From contig JASKMD010000028.1 in NCBI GenBank assembly GCA_030144725.1, forward strand, positions 5,699,311 to 5,763,310: DNA of 64,000 nucleotides, read 5' to 3'. Positions 53,254-64,000 of the stretch are shown piece after piece (the stretch's first letter is position 1; every line of letters begins with the position of its first letter). The notes below the pieces were generated by a model. The model saw only the letters and a program-made list of their open reading frames with translations, was not told the origin of the DNA and did not search any database. This DNA is from Haematococcus lacustris (Eukaryota; Chlorophyta; Chlorophyceae; Chlamydomonadales; Haematococcaceae). The translations under genes and the position numbers were made by a program.

Positions 53254-56200
53254 CAGCAGCAGCAATAGCAGCAGCAGTCAGGCCCAGGCAGCAGCCCACC
53301 TTCCACACAACCGCCCTACACCATCGGCCATGCCAGCACCACACACTCACATGTATGCAGAAGGCTGCAGAGGGAAGGGGAGGAGTAGGCATGTGGAGGG
53401 GCAAAGAGGTGGAGCGTGTCATGGTCTCTCACCCCGCAAGCAACACCCTAACCGCTAGTCATTGTGGCCCCAAGTGGCCAGCAGTGCGGAGGGTGCTGCA
53501 GGCTGCTCTGAGGGCCACACAGATCACCCCTTCCCCCTACACCTCCCTTCCCTGTTGATCAGTGGGTTGGCGGCGATAGGTGAGCCACATAGGTTGATCG
53601 ACCTAGCAGGACCAGGTTTCCCTCATGTACCTCCCCTCTCTGGATCTCAGCAAGCGGGTGAATGAGCTAGCGGGTGCTGCAGGCTGCTTGGACCTGGCCT
53701 GAGGCCCAGGCGACCCCTCTCCCCCTTGTCAAGCTCCCCTGGCCCGGCGGACCTGCAGCTGGGGGTCAATGCCCACGTCCCCCAAGGCCTCGCACACTGC
53801 CTGGAACTCAGCGGCGTCGTCCACGCCCTCAATGTCCTGCCGGCAGACAGCACGCAGCACAGGGCTACACAACCTCAGGTGAGCAGCAAAGCCTGAGGCA
53901 GCAGCCTGATGCTTACCAAGATTAACCGCCCTCGCCACTCAGTTTGCAAAGTCTACCAACTAGGGCCGCCACACACAGGGATGAGATGGCAGCTCCCCAG
54001 CCAGCCCAGGTCGGTGGCCAGGGTGTTGCCTAGCCTTGGTGGAAGGGGCGGGCAGGGCTAGAGCCACGGAACCACCCCAGCCAGCCCAGGGGCTAGAGCC
54101 TGGCGGGGGGGCGGATGCCTAGGGTCTGTAGGGTGGGTGCCAGAGGGGTGGGGTGTCTCATGCCCTACACCCTGCCCTCCTGCCCTGCCCTCCTGCCCTG
54201 CCCTCCTGCCCTGCCCTCCTGCCCTGCCCTCCTACCCTCCTGCCCTGCCCTGCCCTGTCCACCCCTGCCCTGCCCTGCCCTGCTCTGCCCACCCCTGCCC
54301 CACACAACTGGTTGGCCTCAGGGTGGGTTGATGGGTTGCAGCTCACCGTGCAGCCACTGGCTGCCAGGAACGCGAAGCTGCGCGGGTGCGTTGGCAGGCC
54401 CAGGGCGGCGCGCATGGTGGGGCTGGCGCCCCGCACCAGCTGGTAGAAGATGTGGTACGACCGCTCACCAGGCAGCTGCTTCACAACCCTGGGGGGAGAG
54501 GTCAAGAGCAAGCCTGGGGGGCAGGTCAAGGGTAAGCCGATGGATAGGTCAAGGGCAAGCGTTGCTGAGCCTGGATGCGTGTTCTGGGGGAGCAGGGGAG
54601 AGGGGACAGCCCTGAGCATGAAGCCAAGGTGTGTTCTGTGGGGTGTGGGGTGTAGGGAGAGGGGACAGTCCAAGGGGGAGCAGGGGAGCAGCCCAATGAA
54701 GCTGTCCCTGTTCACCGGACCCATGTCTTCCCTGATCACGTCTTCCCTAACCGGCTCAGGGTGGTGGTGTAGTGCCATTGTGCAGACGCCACAGGGGGTG
54801 TGTGCAGCAGCCAGGGATGCAGGGGTGCCTGGGCCGCAGCACCTGCCTCCCACACTATGCACCTGGTGCCAACCTGCCTGTTGGGCTGGGGGCGACCAGT
54901 TGGGTGGCTGCCTGGGCTATGGATGGCTGGGCTACGGCTGGCTGGCTGGATGGCTAGGGTGAGTGTGAAAGGTGAGGGGTAAGGAGTGAGGAGTGAGGGT
55001 CAGTACAATTCATGCAGAGTGGTGTCAAGAAAGTAAGCAAGGCGCAGCAACAGACAGCAACATGTCACATTCCATGTTGTCCTGGCAGGGATCGAGCCTA
55101 GGGCAGGGCTGTACTATGTCGTTTCACAGTGAGTGTGACAGTGTGTGATAAGGGCAGCCTGCCATGAGATGCAGGCTACTCCGCTTCCCATGCACTACGA
55201 TGCCGTGTTTAACTGTCCCTACCCTGCTCTACCCTGCCCTGCCCCACACTATGTCTCGCCACCCATCTGCCCACCTGCTCTTTTCCAGCAGGTAGGTCTT
55301 GATGCAAGCGCCACAAATGTGCAGGCTGGAGTTGAAATGGATCTGCAGCAGCCCAAGGGGGTCAGCAGCACGGGGGTCACGGGGGCTTGCCCAACACACC
55401 CTGGAATGCCCCTACTCAGCAACATGCTGCTGCTACCCTGGCTGCTGCAGTGCTGCTGCCCTAGTGCAGTGCCATGCCGTGCCGTGTGGTGCCGTGTTGA
55501 TGTTAATGCTGCTACCGCTGCATTTTGGTGGCTGCGCTGTGGTGGGTACTGATGCTCTTGCTGCTGCTGCTGCTTTATGAGGCATGGCGTGTCCCATGTG
55601 CCAGAGGGCTGACCCCAGCACAGCAACCCTAGTGACCCCTGACAGCAGCCAGGCGTGGCTGATGGCGCTGCTGTGGCCAGCAGTGAAGCTCAAGCACAGC
55701 ACAGCACTGCTGTCTTGCCCCACATGCACCCAACCCTGCTGAGCACAGCCTGTCTCTACCTTGGACTATTGCCTGGCTGGTCCTGCTGCACCCTCCTACT
55801 AAAAAACATGCCAGAGACACATCAAACACAAGACAGCCGTTTCTTTGCTCTCCAAGAGTGGTGCGGTCAAAGACCTGCAGCTCTGTGCTTGCCTGCTGGG
55901 GAAAGGGCCCTGCTGCACCCTACCTGGATCAGCTTGCCGAAGCGGCTGCTGTTGTGGTTGCGCAGCGTCTTGGCGTTGCCGAAGGCTTCAAGGATGGGGT
56001 TGGTCTGCCAGGCGTGCGCACAGGGCAGGCAGGGCAGGCATGGCAACAGGCGTCCTTGTAGCTGTATGGCTCCTGGCAGAGAGCCTGATAGGCTGCTAGG
56101 GTGACAGGCAGGCTGGACACCTCACCAACAGCTGCCACCAGCCAGCTGGCAGGGCGGTGTGATGGACCGAAGCCTGCCCTGCCCAGCTTGGCCCACGGGA

Positions 56201-59200
56201 AGGGCAAGAAGTGATACTGTGCCATGTCTCATCTGAGCCCGTAGCCCCTAGCTGTAGCCGTGTCAGCCCTGTGGCAAGGAAGAGCGAGGAGCTTCCCTGT
56301 CCCGACTCCCTCCTTAGCTCTCTCCCTAGCTGAGCTAGCTGAGCATGACTCGAGCTTACATGAGCTTGCCCAGAGGCAGGGGCAGGAGCGTTGCTCCCCT
56401 TTGCTAAATGTGAGCCTCTTCGCAGAGCCAGGGCAATGGGCCAGGGCCTTCACAGGGCTATTGGGTCAGAGCATTGGTGGTGCTGCCCAGGCTGTGTGAC
56501 TCACCTCCAGCACCTGGCCCTCCACCCCGGTGCCACCCGCCAAAGTGGCAAAGTACTGCATGGCCTTCTTGGTGGTCTCGGTCTTGCCGGCCCCTGACTC
56601 GCCTGCAGCGCGTGAGATTGGGAGTATGAGAGGAGCAATGGAGGGGAGTGGGACACAACGGAGTCAGGGGCAGGGCAGGGGCACAGCTGGGTGAGAGCAA
56701 TGGGGTACTGCATGGATTGGTGCAGTGGGTTAGGGACGCTGCAATCAAGGGTCAGCGTCATATCAGCAGTAGGCTGCAGTCAAGGGCAAGCGGCGCTGGC
56801 AGGTGGGAGGGCTGCATGGGGCCCGCAGGCCCCTGCCCAGAGGCCCTGGCCCAAGGGCCCGAAGACTTCACACTCTAGACATGAGGTGCCTGATGATGCA
56901 AGCAGGCTGCAGGCTCACTCTGCAGCCACAGTCTCAAGCATTCAGGCGGCATTCAGAAGCATGCAGGAGCATGCATGTGGGAATCAGGACGCACTTAGGA
57001 TCAACAAGAAACCCCCTACAACCAGCGCCAGCACCCCCTACCCCCAGCACCCTTCAACCCTCAGCACCCCCCAACATCCAGCAGCCCCCAGCCCTCCTCA
57101 GCCGTGCGCACCATTGACGATGAGACTCTGGCTGGCATGCTCCCGGGCCATGCGGCGGAAGGCGTTGGCGGCCACCAGGTAGATGTGGGGGGCCAGGGAG
57201 GCGGCCTGCACCACGTCCCGGGCGCCCGCTGCGCAGGCCAGGCGCCAGGCAGGCAGGGTGCTGCTGCAGCTGCTGCAGCCACTGACAGTTCAGGCTGCAG
57301 CTGAACACTGGAAGCTCAGGCAGGCGCTGGCACTGCAGGCGGTGACACCCCAGCTGCTGCAGAGACCACCACCATCCTCACCTGCCAGCTGTGCCGCACC
57401 CACCGTAACCGCTTAACTAAGCCCGAGGTTGGGTGCAGCCTACCTGCTGCACCCCCTGCCCCTGCCCCTCAGCATCCCCTCTGCCACCCACGCTCCAGCG
57501 GGCCACCCTGCGCACCCTCAGGCCTGGTCCTGGGTCACCAGGGGGCTGTTGCAGGGTAGCTGTGGTGGGCAGCTCACCCTTGTATGTGTTGGCCACCTCT
57601 GTGGTGTACAGGGGCAGCGCCTTGCAGGGGTTCAGGGCGATCAGCACCGGCCCAGCAAACGTGTAGATGGCATCCTCCGCGTACCTGCACGGTAGCCAGC
57701 AGGGCTGAGGCAGGGCTGAGGCAGGCCCTGAGGCAGGGCTGAGGCAGGCCCTAAGGCAGGGCTGAGGCAGGCCCTAAGGCAGGGCTGAGGCAGGCCCTAA
57801 GGCAGGGCTGAGGCAGGCCCTTAGGCAGGGCTGAGGCAGGCCCTAAGGCAGGGCTGAGGCAGGGCTGAGGCAGGGCTGGCCTAACAGCTTACAGCGTGAG
57901 GGCACAGCAGCTGTGTAGTGGTTGCCCTGGGGCTGCCATGACGCCGGGCACTATGGAGCGCATGGACGAGCTGGCTGTGTTGCAAGGCCGCACACCACAG
58001 GCCACTGCACACTCGCTGCCCACACTCCCTCCCTCACCATGCTGCCACTGATGCAATGTGTGCTGGTCTGGGCTGGGTTGGGCTGGTCTGGGCTGGGTTG
58101 GGTTGGTCTGGTCTGGGTTGGTCTGGTCTGGTCTGGTCTGGTCTGGGTTGCTGTATGTCAGGCCACACACCTTCTGCCCAGGTTGCACAGGATGCCTGGC
58201 TCGTTAAGGTATGACAGATGTGTGAGGTCCGGGATGGCCTCCTGCAGCCAGTGGTGAGGCAGGCTGGTGAACACCGCCGCCACACAGCCCAGGCCGTGCC
58301 TTCAGACCTGCTGGGAGGGTGTGTGCTCAGGCTTTGGGCTGAGCCCCTGTGTGGCCCTGCCAGCGCAGGTTGAGGCCCAGCAGCTGACATAGGTGCCTCC
58401 CCCCTGTGCGCACTGCAGGAGTCTGCAGGTAGTCTGTATGGCTGGAGCAGGTCGGCCAGTAGTAGCCAGTGAGGCGCATACACCGTGCTGGTGTGCTGCC
58501 CCACTCATGCGTACTGCCTGGACTCTGCAGTCTGCAGGAGTCTGCAGAACTCTGGTGTCTGTATGGCTGGAGCAGGGCAGAACAGCTAGTAAGCAGTGCA
58601 GCGCATGCACCGTGTTGGTGTGCTGCCCCCATCATGTGCACTGCCTCTGCGCCATTCCTGCATACCCTGCTGTTGGCATGCATGCATGTGATAAGTGGAG
58701 GCTGGTCGCCTGCCAGCTGCCGGCACACGCTGACCTGAATTGTGGGGTTGGCGGGCAGCACCGCTGACGCCTCAAACGTCGCCACCACACCCGTTGCCTT
58801 GAGCCACACCTGCAAAGCGCCTCCGCGGTGAGGTGCAGGCTGTATGTGGGAGCGGCTGTGTGCAGCCTTGCAAGCCTGCCACAGCTTGTGCGAGGTGCCG
58901 GGTACTAGGCTGAGGGTAGGGGGGCGAAGAGGTAGGTGGCAGTGAACTGGGGGTGTAGCAGGGCCAGCGGTGGCAGCAGCAGCGGCGGCGGCAGCAGCAG
59001 CGGCGGCGGCAGCAGCAGCAGCAACAGCAGGGGCAGCGGCGGCGGCAGCAGCAGCAGCAGCGGCAGTGGGGTGTGGTTGCAGGCAACGGGTGCTGGCTCC
59101 TATCTATGGGCTAGCTCATGACCCCGTACCCCCACATGTCAGCTGGTGAGGTGAGATGAGGTGTTAGGTGCAGTGATGAGATGTATCTGAGGAATTGCTG

Positions 59201-59593
59201 CCAAGTGAGACGCAGTGTGGGATGTGGTGTGAGGTGCAGCCAGGAGGAAGGCTGAGGTAGTCAGTGTTAGGCACTTCACCAGGGATTGATCTGGGTACCT
59301 CTGGGCAGACTGGCCCAGCAGCCTGTCATCTGGACCAGGGCGCGTGAACAATGCCAGGGTGGGCTGCCTGCGCTCTGCCCACCCTCATCCACCCCTTGGG
59401 CTGTTATGCAAATGCAAGCGGCAGCAAGCCCAATACCAGGGCAGTGTGAGTCACACCAGGACAGTGTGAGTCACACCAGGGCAGTGTGAGTCACACCCGG
59501 GTGTCAGCCTGGGCTCACCTGAGCAGTGCTGCCCTCCAAGCCCCGCAGCTCCCCAGCTTGCCATGACACCGAGCTGCTGGACCGCACCCATAC
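40033..59593 (-). CDS. class VIII-type myosin heavy chain
   Basis: An actin-based motor, probably for plasma-membrane or endosomal work. About 34 exons join by family landmarks: SH3-like start [16 protein letters not shown] (59593-59519), [13 protein letters not shown] (58241-58171), [14 protein letters not shown] (57684-57578), P-loop GESGAGKTE (56602-56505), switch [10 protein letters not shown] (56004-55924), relay [12 protein letters not shown] (51816-51576), actin site [14 protein letters not shown] (49513-49432), converter [12 protein letters not shown] (47394-47302), and IQ motifs at 46593-46471, 46146-46091 and 45873-45715. A short coiled coil (43795-43710) and a Ser/Pro-rich stretch follow. 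The end, [14 protein letters not shown] (40678-40548) with [11 protein letters not shown] and a final exon 40218-40033, matches the class VIII tail. About 1,400 residues are visible; the initiator exon upstream of 59,593 is unresolved. Confidence 0.9.
40876..41239. repeat. (GGGA)n array in a myosin intron
   Basis: About 90 GGGA units between the tail exons 41667-41299 and 40678-40548. The Pro-Pro-Ser-Leu frames on the minus strand are artefacts. Confidence 0.95.
43217..43627. repeat. (TCAGGG)n telomere-like array in a myosin intron
   Basis: About 68 hexamer units with four GCCAGG variants, between exons 43795-43710 and 43209-43134. It is one step from TTAGGG-type repeats but lies inside a gene. 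Confidence 0.95.
45909..46021. repeat. (GGCA)n array in a myosin intron
   Basis: About 28 units between two IQ-motif exons. It is the same tetranucleotide, on the complementary strand, as the GCCT array in the cellulase gene. Confidence 0.95.
46640..46712. repeat. (AGCC)n array in a myosin intron
   Basis: About 17 units just upstream (in gene orientation) of the exon encoding [10 protein letters not shown]. Confidence 0.9.
52179..52332. repeat. degenerate CCTG/CCAC repeat in a myosin intron
   Basis: Mixed TGCC, CACC and CCCG units between motor exons 52478-52370 and 51816-51576. Confidence 0.8.
53197..53280. repeat. (CAG)n array in a myosin intron
   Basis: About 27 near-perfect CAG units immediately before (in gene orientation) the exon encoding [15 protein letters not shown]. 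Confidence 0.9.
54168..54300. repeat. CCCTG-rich minisatellite in a myosin intron
   Basis: TGCCCTGCCCTCC units fading into CCCTG units. Confidence 0.8.
57703..57880. repeat. minisatellite in a myosin intron
   Basis: Seven to eight units alternating GGCAGGGCTGA and GGCAGGCCCTAA, between exons 58241-58171 and 57684-57578. Confidence 0.85.
58968..59068. repeat. (GGC/AGC)n trinucleotide tract in a myosin intron
   Basis: Interleaved GCAGCAGCGGCGGC units between the first two recognised exons. Confidence 0.85.
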
Positions 59594-60769
59594 CTGCAGG
59601 CAGGTCACAAGGCCTCTAGGTAGGGCAGGTGGTGGTAGCTGCAGGCCGTGGCACTGCTTGCACACCCCACAGCTGGGTTCTGATGGTTCTGCCATGCGCC
59701 GCTGTCAATGCCCTGCCAGGCTGACACCGCTGTCGTTGTGCCACAGGTTGCTGCGGCTAGCCATTGTGAATGCATTGTAGTGGCAACAGGGGGTTACTCG
59801 ATCCCATGACCATCACGCTTGCTAATGTCTAGCTGCTCTGTTGGTGGGAGGCGCACCAGGGAGCCCTTGGTCAGCCCTTCGCCCGTGTCCGTGATGTTAC
59901 TTGCTAGGTGAGACATGGAGCCCTAGCTAGCTGGGCAGAGGGCTGTAGGGTGAAGAACGTCCCTCACACCCTGTCTGCAGCTGCGGTTGGGAGATATTTC
60001 CAAACTCCGAGCGACGAGGCCATGCAGGTATGACGTGATTGTTTGAGAAACGAGCGAGACAGCTCTGGTGTAAGAGTTTGGTCCGCTTTGGCGTTGACCG
60101 ACAGCTCCTTCAGAGGCCCCTGTGCTCGATGCTACAGCAGCGATCGCACAGGCGCTCAGAGGAGCACATCGAGGCTCGCAAGATGTGACATCTGACAAAA
60201 TGGCAAGGAGTGATGGGAAGGCGAAACCTGCCCGGTTCTCCTAGAAGTACAGTGTTGCAGCGTTTCCGACCGACTCAGTTGCTTATCTGCCAGCGAACTA
60301 TTCAATGTTATTTTCTCAATTGATGTTAAATTCTTGCTTACTGACTCGCTCAGCAAATGAACCGTGAAAACAATGTTGCATTCCTGTTCATCATCAGAAT
60401 TGTTCCTAAAGAACCTACAACTGGCACATACACTGTTACATACTGTAGCTACCGTCACTGACAGTCTGGCAGCCAACGAAGACAGCTGTGCTTAGTTCAG
60501 CCATTGCCAATAGTTATTTGGACGCTCCAGTTGCATGCAGGGCCTAGTGCATTGTTCCATGCACATGGTGTCATAGCTGGGAACACAATGTCCCGACACC
60601 ACCCATTCGCTTCACGATAATCCTTTACATGTCGCATCAGACAGCAACACTCCTTCCATTGCACTACATCTCCTGCAAGCCTGGTCTGCTCGGCTCTGCA
60701 CGTGTTTTTGACAAAACTGTTTCATTAAGCCTGAACCCCACACCTCCTGCGGCCACAGCTCCACATACC
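59594..60769. other. unresolved 5' end of myosin and its promoter
   Basis: A frame starting at 60,198 (MSDVTSCEPRCAPLSACAI) with a donor-like end near 59,970, and a frame at about 59,919 (LTKGSLVRLPPTEQLDISK), are candidate first exons on the minus strand. Neither could be confirmed by family conservation. Confidence 0.35.
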
Positions 60770-62170
60770 CTACCCTACCTCACTGCCCTGCCTGCCTGCA
60801 TGGGTTGTGCTTTTTCTTGCACTCTGTGCCTTTCCCATGCTTCCTTCTGTCCGTCCTTCTCCTGCCCCCCTTGCTTCACACGGCTCACCATCACGGTCTG
60901 CCACCCCTGAGCCAGGTGCAAGAGCAGGGCTAGGCACGTCATCGACCCCTGCGCCATGCAGAGCTCCCAGGCCCCTGCAGGTCTCCTTGGGGAGGTGTGG
61001 CCCGCCCCAGCTGCCAGGCTGGCTCTGGGCGCCCCCTTGACATCCCAACAGCCTGGATGCAGGCGCTGCCACCGGGCCCATAACCAGGCCTGCTGCTGCC
61101 CTGTGCACCTCCATGATTGAGGCAGCCCGCACAGCCCCTACCCCTGCCCTGCTGGCTGCCTCACCGCTGGCTGCCTCACTCCTCTGTGGCCTTGCTGCTG
61201 CCATGCCACCCCCTGGTCCCCCTCCTGGGGCTGACTGCTCCACTGCAGCTGCCCGGTCAGCAGCTTGCTGCTCCAGCTGCGCCATGCGTGCGGCGTCAGC
61301 TTCTCGCTTGGCACGCCAGCGTGCGTGGAACCTGCAGCGCTCAGGCAATGCAGGCACACCCAGGCCAGCAGCAGGGCCCTAGTCAGCAGCAGCAGGAGGG
61401 GGACTAGTCACAGAGGCCCGTAGATTAGGCTAGTGAGCTATCAGCCAGGCAGCAGGCGGGCGCATTGCCTGACACATGTGGTGCTGGTGGGTTGGCTTCA
61501 ATATGACTGCCTGCTCATTGCCAGACTGGCCTGGAATGCCCTGCCGTCCTGCAGTGCTGCTGTCATGCAACCAATGGGCAAGGCCAAGCAGCCAAACCAG
61601 GCTGACGGTTGCAACGATGACAAGCATCATCATGCAATCTACGCTTCTTGTATCACTTCCTCCTGCTGCTGCTGCTGCTGCTTGCATGGGCCTGTGACTG
61701 ACTGTGCTTGTCGTGGCGCGCGCTCCTGCTGCTTCTCCTCCACCAGACACTTGCTGAGCTGCAAAGTGATGTCGTTGCAGGCGCCACGAAAGCGGTCAAA
61801 GGGGTTGGCCTTGCGGCAGGCCACCAGCGCCTCCATGTACTGGCATGGCAGCAGAGCAGTCCAGCACAACACAACACATCTGCTGCATGCACAGCCTGAC
61901 AATGACTGGATGCAGTGGTTTGATGCATGCTTACTGCCACCAGCTGCACTGACACCTGCACCTACAGCTTTCCCCTGCTTCTTCTTCTACTACTGCTGCT
62001 GCTGCTAGCTACACGTGTTGGGCCTCACGGCGACAACAGTCACATCCTCATGGCGAGCACCACCGTCCCGTGGCGATGTTACGCAAAACAGCACTGGTTC
62101 TGCAGTAACATACGGTTTAGCCCACCTTGCCGCACATTGGATGCTTTTCCGGGATAAGCTGTGGATGCAT
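60770..62170 (-). CDS. CMC2: COX assembly mitochondrial protein 2 homologue, twin CX9C
   Basis: CMC2 is a small intermembrane-space protein needed for cytochrome c oxidase biogenesis, imported by the Mia40 disulfide relay. Exons 62170-62126, 61839-61703 and 61331 onward join in phase (0, then 2). Exon 1 gives MHPQLIPEKHPMCGK, close to the MHP..L..KHPMC start of the family. The cysteines at residues 13 and 23, and at 36 and 46, are each separated by nine residues, a perfect twin CX9C pair, with the family's F.GACND between them. After FHARWRAKREADAARM the frame stays open for about 160 further residues rich in Ala, Gly and Pro to a stop at 60,770, far longer than the usual 80-110 residues, so either the tail is extended or an intron was missed. 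Confidence 0.8.
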
Positions 62171-63289
62171 AACTGCGATCCTTCAAGTAGCGCTGTATGC
62201 ACTGTTGAGGTAGGTCGAGCTTAGTCTCGGCCTGTGGCGAGCATGAGCGTGCAAGCTGGCCCATGCAGGACTGAAAGCTTGCAACTGCTTTGGTCAACAA
62301 CCCCCCTACCCTAGCAATGTGCAGCCTGCTCATCTCCTTTATTGATCCTATCGTTGCTTTTGAGCTGTCTGTTCAGCTCGCGCAGTTGTGCAAGTGCTTA
62401 GTGCTTGGAAGTGCTTGGAAACCAGCACCCTCAAGCTTAATGCCATCTTGCTGAACTGTGAACGAATGCATACCTTACAATGGAGCACGCCTGTACTGCT
62501 AGTGGCGTACAGAGCACAACGGGACCAGAACAAACAAAACCCATCCAACATGGAACAATATGTTTGACTGTGGGATATCTTACAGTGCTTTTCCAATAGG
62601 CTGCATGGGAGCTGGGAGCTGGGAGCGGAGCTGCATGGGCCCATGCACCGATTTGGTGTTTCCATTGCGCTAAATCTGGGAGCTTGGAGCTGCATGGACC
62701 CTTTTGACTGCATTTTTACAAGTTTGCAACACGACTCTTGGTGGGATGGTGCTGTGCAAGCCTATGATCTCTGCCTATTGCAGGTTGTGGTGCAACTCTG
62801 CTTGGAACAGGTGGCTGCAGTTTGCAGGACTACAGGTTTGGTGACAACAAGTTCGCTCTTCTCCCGTTAGCTGGGGTGGTGGCGAGGATGAAGGTGGCAA
62901 GCAGAGTAGCAAGTAGCAAGCAGCGTAGCAACCAGAGTAGCAAGTAGTGCACGGCAAGCTAGATGTGCACGGCAAGCTAACCTCCGCGTTAGCGGGGCGA
63001 AGCAAGTCAGCTGTACAAGCCGCGCAAGCGGGACTAGCTAAACATTCTCCGCAAAGCGGGCAAAGCAAGTTGAAAGTGAAAGCAGGTGCAGGCAAGCAGC
63101 AACTTTGCAGGCACGCAGGACTGCACACTAGCGGTCAGCTCAGCGGTTTTGCTCAGCTTTTGCTTAGCAAAACCGCTGAGCTGACCGCTAGGTTGCGATA
63201 GAATTGCGGAGGAGGGCCAGTGGACCGATAGCAAAAAAGTGCCATGCAGCTCCCAGCTCCCAACTCCCACGCATTGGAAAAGCACTGTT
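62171..63289. other. upstream of CMC2: mobile-element scraps and inverted repeats
   Basis: The stretch at about 62,520-62,580 resembles 15,930-15,985 beside Fanzor copy C. The following 62,582-62,630 (CAGTGCTTTTCCAAT, GCTGCATGGGAGCTGGGAGC) is the inverse of 63,238-63,288. Repeated AAGCAGAGTAGCAAGTAGCA and GGCAAGCTA units lie at 62,890-62,990. No gene was seen. Confidence 0.5.
63128..63191. repeat. perfect 26-bp hairpin
   Basis: CTAGCGGTCAGCTCAGCGGT at 63,128 continues for 26 bp and is repeated exactly in inverse orientation at 63,166-63,191, with a 12-base loop CAGCTTTTGCTT. Confidence 0.9.
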
Positions 63290-63446
63290 ACTCAGCTACT
63301 CCAGTTATGTTGAAGCATCCTCGGTCGCACCCTTGATGACTACAAACCCCACTCCGGTGGCCTTTTCCTCCTTCACCGTGGGGCACCTCACCAAAACTAG
63401 CAGTTTAATGCTAACAAAGCTAACAGCTGGTGTAAACTACTAGGCC
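63290..63446 (-). other. conserved 3' flank of Fanzor copy D (candidate guide-RNA region)
   Basis: Matches 15,988-16,160 after copy C, with the same abrupt end at ACTCAGCTAC. Conservation is comparable to that of the neighbouring coding sequence. Confidence 0.45.
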
Positions 63447-63780
63447 CTATGCATTGTTGCGGGCCCGACCATCAATGCCCCGCCGGTACTCAGCAGCCCG
63501 GTGCAGCCGCTGCCCGCCCTTGGGCGGCCTGTCCTTGACCAGCTTGTAGCGGTGCTGGTACTCATCGCAGAGCCCCAAGGCCCTCCCACTGGCACAGCTC
63601 CAGGGGGCGCCGCATGCTCTCCCCAATGCGCTGGAAGTTCAGGCATCCGTTGATGTCCTGGTCCAGCCACCTGCCCCATGGGGGGGGCTTAGGGGTGTCG
63701 TTGCACTGGGCCAGGTGCAGCAGGGGGGGGGCTGGTCCTGGGCTGGGGGAGGCCTGGTCCTGGGCTGGGGGAGGGGGGGC
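63447..63780 (-). pseudogene. Fanzor C-terminal fragment (sublineage 2)
   Basis: In minus-strand reading it gives LLHLAQCND, WGRWLDQDINGCLNFQRIGES and RRPLELCQWEGLGALR, then a stop that a frame change bypasses to recover YKLVKDRPPKGGQRLHRAAE and RGIDGRARNNA. The tail is nearly the same as that of the 16-kb copy. The RuvC-III arginine is Gln and the Asn-Ala-Ala core is Asn-Gly-Cys, so the catalytic motif is degenerate. Everything before the proline-rich linker is absent. Confidence 0.7.
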
Positions 63781-64000
63781 TGGTCAAGGCCTTCACAACG
63801 GGACGAGACTGAGATTACAAACTACAGTCACGGAAAACACAGCAGTGGCAGGCACACCTGTATGCGTACCGCAAACATGGCAAGACCTCATCATAAGTAA
63901 AAGGCAAAACACATCTCACAGGATCATCCATGAAGAAAAGAAACACAAACATACCTTCTACTTCTATTTCTTACAATTATTCATACTATCAAAGCCGGAG
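63781..64000. other. right edge, no gene seen
   Basis: AT-richer unique sequence with no recognisable feature. Confidence 0.4.

Overview
The window is nuclear DNA of a repeat-rich, GC-rich chlorophyte green alga, most likely in the Chlamydomonadales (a Haematococcus-like genome would fit; this is an inference). The evidence is a set of finely split genes with GT-AG and some GC-AG introns, a chloroplast outer-envelope pore protein (OEP21), a class VIII myosin with the plant-type tail end, a GH9 endoglucanase, a mitochondrial twin-CX9C assembly factor, and enormous simple-sequence arrays in introns and spacers. No rRNA, tRNA or CRISPR array was seen, and a 500-base N gap lies at 29,230-29,729.

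Host genes, left to right: a proline-rich gene end (-, 4,218-5,203); a complete GH9 cellulase of 14 exons (-, 11,836-5,894) whose last intron is about 2 kb of GCCT repeat; an unrecognised secreted or membrane protein with only phase-0 introns (+, 13,740-15,860); a small EF-hand-like protein (+, 17,760-18,607); OEP21 in four exons (-, 25,209-19,426); class VIII myosin in about 34 exons (-, about 59,593-40,033); and CMC2 (-, 62,170-60,770).

The middle (24.7-40 kb) and the spacers are mobile-element territory. The most notable component is a family of Fanzor-type sequences, the eukaryotic relatives of TnpB RNA-guided nucleases. One long but disabled copy lies antisense inside OEP21 intron 2, one RuvC-I/II fragment lies next to a duplicated OEP21 5' end, and four C-terminal fragments fall into two sublineages. 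In both sublineages, non-coding sequence just after the stop codon is conserved between copies, which is where a guide (omega) RNA would be expected. Other elements include a hAT-like non-autonomous transposon with a perfect 8-bp target duplication (243-1,176), a 480-bp inverted-repeat element with a second truncated copy, two foldback structures, a Ty3/Gypsy chromodomain fragment and a LINE-type RT fragment.

Simple arrays include GCCT (2 kb), CCCCG (2 kb), AGCCC (2.6 kb next to the gap), GGGA, TCAGGG, GGCA, CAG, AAG and TCATCC. Long open frames across these arrays are artefacts of the repeats and not genes. Exon coordinates were worked out by eye from splice sites, reading phase and family conservation; no alignment or transcript evidence was available.
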